Shown: positions 58,596 through 64,000 of the stretch, piece by piece
Layout: each line of letters starts with the position of its first letter
Position numbering within the stretch: the stretch's first letter is position 1
NCBI RefSeq assembly: GCF_932526225.1
Contig: NC_064042.1
Location: 2,773,001-2,837,000 of the forward strand
Length of the DNA: 64,000 bases
Direction: 5' to 3'
Source of the DNA: Nematostella vectensis
Lineage: Eukaryota > Cnidaria > Anthozoa > Actiniaria > Edwardsiidae
Translations under genes and position numbers: made by a program
Notes under the pieces: generated by a model
Told to the model about the DNA's origin: nothing
What the model saw: the letters and a program-made list of their open reading frames with translations, nothing else
Databases searched by the model: none

Positions 58596-61500
58596 ATGGC
58601 CTTGGTTTCGGGGTCGCCGGCCCCGCTAAGGGACGTAAAACGGGTTCAATTCGGAATCCTTAGTCCAGACGAAATAGTAAGTTGTGTAGTTTTGCTAGAA
58701 GCCTTTTAGATTGCTTTCTTATTTGAGGAATTTATTATGATTGATAACGAATGCACAGTTTGGAAAAGTCTTTAACGTTGGAAAAGTGTAGACTTTTTGG
58801 CCGTCTAAACATTTCGAACTTCATTCTTTTCTAGAAACAAATGTCTGTGACAACGGATGGTGGAGTAAAATACTCCGAAACGATGGAAGGAGGCCGACCA
58901 AAGCTCAACGGCTTGATGGATCCACGACAAGGGACGATCGATCGGTTTTCTCGATGTCAGACATGTGCAGGAAATATGACCGAATGTCCAGGCCATTTTG
59001 GCCACATCGAGCTAGCCAAACCAGTCTTCCACGTCGGATTCATGACCAAGATAGTCAAAACTCTCCGTTGCGTGTGCTTTTACTGTTCCAAGCTCCTTGT
59101 AGACTTGGTAAGATATGGTTTTTGTTTGGCTTTCCCGCGCTCTAACCTCAGCCATGTTTCTTGTTCCGTTGCAGCTTCTAGTGCGCATGGCTGCGAAAAG
59201 TTCGAATTCCCGGGTGGGGAGGGGAAGTAGAAATTTGTTTTCTGGTTATGTATGTGATTATAATCTGGATTTTTTTTTTATAATGTTATTTTTCTAGCAA
59301 ATTTGCATTGCACAAAAACACAAAAATTGATATTTACTAGAAATTATTGCATTAAACAGGGTATAAGCAGCAAGATAATGTCATATCTGGCTGAGCCGTA
59401 TCTTGAGCTGGTCACTGTTTTCATCTTACTGGTTGATGTTTCTCTTCTCTTAGAATAATCCAAGAGTGAAAGAGATCCTCTCTAAATCTCATGGCCAGCC
59501 ACGCAAAAGAATGATGCACATGTATGACCTGTGCAAAGGCAAGAACATCTGTGAGGGAGGGGATGAGGTGGATGCCGGCGTACTTGCACAAGACAACCCC
59601 AATGAGGCTGAGAAAAAGCTGGTAAGGATCTATCTACCAAATGCATAGTACCATTTTAAAGAGCTTTGTTATTGTTTTCATTCAGTATTGAAATCATTTT
59701 ACTAGATTTCCAGCTGTGTAAGCCTGGATAACAAAGTCCTAGAATAATAATAATAAAAAAAAAAATCTCTTTTACTTAATATATGAGCAACCTTTCTTCC
59801 CCCCTACCCCCCGATTACAAGCTGTAATTAATTGTAAGAATATACTTTTTCCTTTTAGAACCATGGAGGTTGTGGTCGATACCAACCAAAGTTCAGGAAA
59901 ACTGCCTTAGAGCTGACTGCTGAATGGAAGCATGTCAATGAAGATGCCAATGAGAAGAAAATAACTCTAACTGCAGAGAGAGTTTATGAGATCTTCAAGC
60001 GCATATCAGATGAGGAGTGCAATGCTCTTGGTATGGATCCCAAGAATGCTCGCCCTGATTGGATGATTGTGACTGTGCTACCAGTCCCCCCTCTGCCAGT
60101 GCGACCATCCATAGTGCTGAGTGGGACAGCTAGGAGCCAGGTCTGTTAAATTCTTCCAATAATGATGATGGTAGTGTTATGTTGTGATGCAATTGTGTTT
60201 ATAATGATAATAGTGGAAGTGGTGGTGTTCATAATAATGATGAGTGATGTTGATGATGATTATGGTGATGGTGATGGCACCACCGTCATTATGTTGGTGG
60301 TAATGACGACAAGTCATTTGAATATTGAGTCATTTAGATATTGGGTTCCAAAAGTTCCAGTGTAAAACTGCCTTACTTTTAAGCTATTAGTAAAGTTTAG
60401 AAAGTGCCCTGTCTCTGCCATGATAAGATATTAGACATGTGCAAAGTCTGAATCATCAAAGTCATTTTCTTTCCTTCTCATTACCTTTGAACTAATTCTA
60501 CTGTCATCTTTAGGATGACTTGACACACAAACTTGCCGATATTGTAAAAGCAAACAACAACCTCCGCCGCAATGAGCTCAATGGTGCTGCGGCTCACATC
60601 ATTGCCGAAGACACCCGTCTCTTACAGTATCACGTTGCAACTCTAACGGATAATGAAATTCCTGGATTACCTAGGGTATGTAGTTCTCTTATACGCACAA
60701 TCCTATTTCTTTGACTACTGGGTATGTGTTCTAATCCAGACCTTGTCTGATCACTTGTTTTATTCATTCACAGCATTTCTGATCTGATCACGTGTCCCAT
60801 TTATTCACCTCATGCCTGATCATGCATTCTATTTCCAGTTTTACCCCTTTCAAAAGCAAGATATTAACAATGTAAAGGGCTAGAAGAGTGGAATTCTAAA
60901 ATATTTCTCCTCCTTAACAATAGGCCATGCAGAAGTCGGGCCGTCCACTGAAATCAGTAAAGCAACGTCTGAAGAGTAAAGAAGGCCGTATTCGTGGTAA
61001 CTTGATGGGCAAGCGTGTAGATTTCTCTGCGCGTGCTGTTATCACACCAGACCCTAACCTGAGTATTGACCAAGTTGGAGTGCCTCGAACCATTGCCCAG
61101 AATCTCACCTTCCCCGAGATAGTCACTCCCTTCAACATTGACAGGTTAGTAGAAACCATGGTCATATTATTGATAGTCACAGTGTTAAGGGTAAGGCAAG
61201 GAGGTTTTTGTCAAAAAGCTTACAGATGACTTATCCTTGTGTTTGTCCTAATCACCTAATCTTAGATTTACTAATTATTTGCTTCTTTAAAACGCCACCT
61301 TTCAGCATGCAAGAATTGGTTCGCCGTGGTAACAACCAGTACCCTGGTGCAAAGTACATCATCCGTGACAATGGAGAGCGTGTTGATCTGCGTTTCCACC
61401 CCAAACCTAGCGACCTCCATCTCCAGTTTGGCTACAAGGTGAGTTCGAGGAATTTTTGTTCCCCATCAAGTGTTGCCCACTCAACAGTATCTTATTCTGC

Positions 61501-64000
61501 AGGTTGAAAGACATATCCGGGATAATGACGTCATCATCTTCAACCGACAACCAACACTCCATAAAATGTCCATGATGGGACATAGAGTGAAGATCTTGCC
61601 GTGGTCAACTTTTAGGCTTAACCTCAGGTATCCAGTTGAAACAAAAATCTGAAAAGAGTATTAAAAAACTCTGAAAAGAGTAAGACATAATAGGTAACAA
61701 GGTCCTAGGGCTCTTGATTAATGAAGTTTGGTTCCCTGCCTCTCCAAAACACAGTCTTTTAGGAAATTTTCATCCAGTGCAAAGCTTTTATTTCATCTTA
61801 GCTGGATTTTTAAATAAGGTTTCTCTTGACTTCTAACTGTTATTTACTAAAATCAGCAATATAAATAAATTGTTTATTTTTGTGGCAGTCTATTGCAAAA
61901 TCCTGAAGTTGCAGTATTTGATCCTAACCATTTACTTATCAACTCGTTATTTCATTTTTCAGTTATCTGATAGCAAATTATTCAGATTACACATTCTTAT
62001 GAAGAATAAACTAATTCTTATATTAATGCTGTGGTTGTGATTTGGTGATAACTTTGATTTATTCTTTGCTTTCCACCATTCCAATGTACCATTCTAATGT
62101 GGTAACTCTCTCATATCTCTATCACTTCTGTACCATTCCAATGTGGTAACTCTCTCATATCTCTATCACTTCTGTACCATTCCAATGTGGTAACTCTCTC
62201 ATATCCCTATCATTTCTGTACCATTCCAGTGTGACAACTCTCCCTTATCCCTATCATTTCTGTACCATTCCAATGTGGTAACTCTCTCATATCTCTATAA
62301 TTTCTGTACCATTCCAATGTGGTAACTCTCTCATATCTCTATCACTTCTATACCATTCCAATGTGGTAACTCTCTCATATCTCTATCATTTCTGTACCAT
62401 TCCAATGTGGTAACTCTCTCATATCTCTATCACTTCTATACCATTCCAATGTGGTAACTCTCTCATATCTCTATCATTTCTGTAACGTTCTAATGTGGTA
62501 ACTCTCTCATATCACTATCATTCTTGTACCATTCCAGTGCTCTCTCATATCCCTATCATTTCTCTACCATTCCAGTGTGACAACTCTCTCATATCCCTAT
62601 CATTTCTCTACCATTCCAATGTGGTAACTCTCTCATATCGCTATCATCTCTGTACCATTCCCATGTGGTAACTCTCTCATATCACTATTATCTCTGTACC
62701 ATTCCAGTGAGACAACTCTCTTATCCCTATCATTTCTGTACCATTCCAGTGTGACAACTCCATACAATGCAGATTTTGATGGAGATGAGATGAATCTCCA
62801 TGTACCCCAGTCCCTGGAGTCCAAAGCTGAGATTACAGAGATCATGATGGTACCCAGGAATATCGTAACTCCACAATCAAATAAACCTGTCATGGGAATC
62901 GTACAGGACTCTCTCACAGCTGTCAGGAAGTTCACCAAGAGAGATGTGTTTATAGAAAAGGTCTGTTGATACAAAAAAATCTGGATTTTTAGACACCCCC
63001 ATTAACAATATCCTCAGTTATATATACAATATCCTGAAAACCAGAATGCACCAATTGTATTTCTGTATGACAAGAATAAGTTATAGTTGCTTAGCAGGTG
63101 GAAATTCTTGAAGATAGCAGAATATTGGAAATAGCAGTAAAATGGAGTTGTTTTGATGACAATTTGAGCAATCTTGCACAGTATGGAGTATTGGATGAAA
63201 ATTCAGTTCTTGTTTATCCAACATGTCTTGGTATGATTGGTATTTAAATTATTTTCTGAAAATTTTCTCCACAGGATGCCATGATGAACCTTCTTATGTG
63301 GATCCCAACTTGGGACGGCAAGATCCCCCAGCCGGCCATCCTAAAGCCGCGCCCACTTTGGACGGGAAAGCAGATTTGCAGCATGATCATCCCTGGTAAT
63401 GTGAACGTGATCCGAACACATAGCACCCACCCTGATGATGAGGATTCAGGGCCCTACAAGCATATCTCCCCCGGCGACACCAAGGCAAGTTATTGACATA
63501 TTGTGACCAATTGAAATTATATTATATCATGAAATCTTATTTTGAAAAATTATTGTTAAATCAAGAAACAGTTTTAAATACCCATTCTAACACCCCAACT
63601 TATGCAAGATAAGGAGGCATAATGACATGCACTTCAACTGTTAAGGTTTTATGTATAAGGGCGTGCTGAGGGTGGTGGCAAGAGGTATTTTTACTTTACG
63701 ACTGAGAAATTTACTTGTTACTTTATGAGTGAAAGGTTTTGGGGGATTAAAGCAACTGAGAAATTTACTTGTTACTTTATGAGTGAAAGGTTTTTGGGGA
63801 TTAAAGCAACATATCGTTTTTTTTTTTTTTCATTTTCAGGTTCTGATTGAGCATGGTGAGCTTCTCACAGGAATCCTCTGCAAAAAGAGTCTTGGGACTT
63901 CTTCTGGCAGTTTGATCCATATCATTGCCATGGAACTGGGGCATGACATCGCCCGTATGTTCTACAGTGATGTCCAGTGTGTGGTGAACAACTGGCTGCT
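58596..64000 (+). CDS. POLR2A: RNA polymerase II largest subunit RPB1, 5' part (cut by window end)
   Basis: Eleven exons with matching phases: 58596-58676, 58835-59107, 59454-59621, 59859-60140, 60514-60675, 60924-61144, 61306-61438, 61503-61627, 62750-62960, 63275-63484, 63840-64000 (continues). They cover about 675 residues of the nuclear mRNA-synthesising polymerase. Visible parts: start [20 protein letters not shown], clamp zinc-binding [48 protein letters not shown], and the catalytic metal-A loop [11 protein letters not shown] (three Asp, about residues 490-494), then [19 protein letters not shown]. The C-terminal heptad domain lies beyond the window. Intron 8 holds a 44-bp minisatellite made of the exon 9 acceptor region; intron 10 has a GC donor. 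Confidence 0.96.
62074..62749 (+). repeat. 44-bp minisatellite derived from the RPB1 exon 9 acceptor
   Basis: About 15 units of 44 bp with the core GTACCATTCCAATGTGGTAA then CTCTCTCATATC. The last unit is the real junction, CCATTCCAG followed by exon bases TGTGACAACTC (exon starts 62750). Most upstream units have CCAATG in place of CCAGTG, removing the acceptor AG; a few (near 62226, 62536, 62574, 62705) keep it. Confidence 0.93.
63695..63810. repeat. 57-bp tandem duplication in RPB1 intron 10
   Basis: Two copies of ACTGAGAAATTTACTTGTTA plus CTTTATGAGTGAAAGG, with GGGGATTAAAGCAAC ending each, shortly before the acceptor of exon 11. Confidence 0.85.

Overview
This looks like nuclear DNA from an invertebrate animal. 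The genes are intron-rich with vertebrate-like exon structures, the spacers are AT-rich, and there is a tRNA-derived SINE, many short inverted-repeat elements and very many minisatellites. Gene content fits an anthozoan cnidarian such as a sea anemone, but that is an inference from protein resemblance and genome texture, not a database match.

Layout. 1-3,400: no supported gene; one small inverted-repeat element and an orphan histone-type 3' hairpin. 3,419-9,155: a tandem duplication of a single-exon sulfotransferase-like gene, each copy with a TATA box and followed directly by an ATC-rich satellite. 9,143-9,413: a 246-bp palindromic element with a complete hammerhead ribozyme in its loop. 10,741-28,260 (+): I reconstruct an unannotated-looking family B / adhesion-type seven-transmembrane receptor of about 15 exons; its first intron holds an oppositely oriented single-exon beta-1,3-galactosyltransferase (15,581-16,804), and its other introns hold large minisatellites. 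28,692-30,196: a SINE and a MITE. 30,368-42,849 (-): complete EIF2A (21 exons, 579 aa), whose introns carry several inverted-repeat elements. 43,032-45,141 (+): SPRYD7, sharing a 182-bp head-to-head promoter with EIF2A. 46,518-51,531 (-): fibrillarin (10 exons, 298 aa), head-to-head (107 bp) with ATP synthase subunit g (51,639-52,707 +). 53,556-55,901: a composite foldback structure made of simple satellites. 56,120-57,718 (+): UQCRH. 58,596-64,000 (+): the 5' half of RPB1, largest subunit of RNA polymerase II, cut by the window end.

Housekeeping genes dominate the right half (translation initiation, rRNA methylation, two respiratory-chain subunits, Pol II). They share no operon and are simply close neighbours with two bidirectional promoters.

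The most unusual signals are: (1) the hammerhead ribozyme inside a perfect 72-bp inverted repeat, exactly at the edge of the gene duplication; and (2) three independent minisatellites whose repeat unit spans an exon-intron junction, so that introns of the receptor and of RPB1 contain about 28, 9 and 15 extra copies of a real splice junction.
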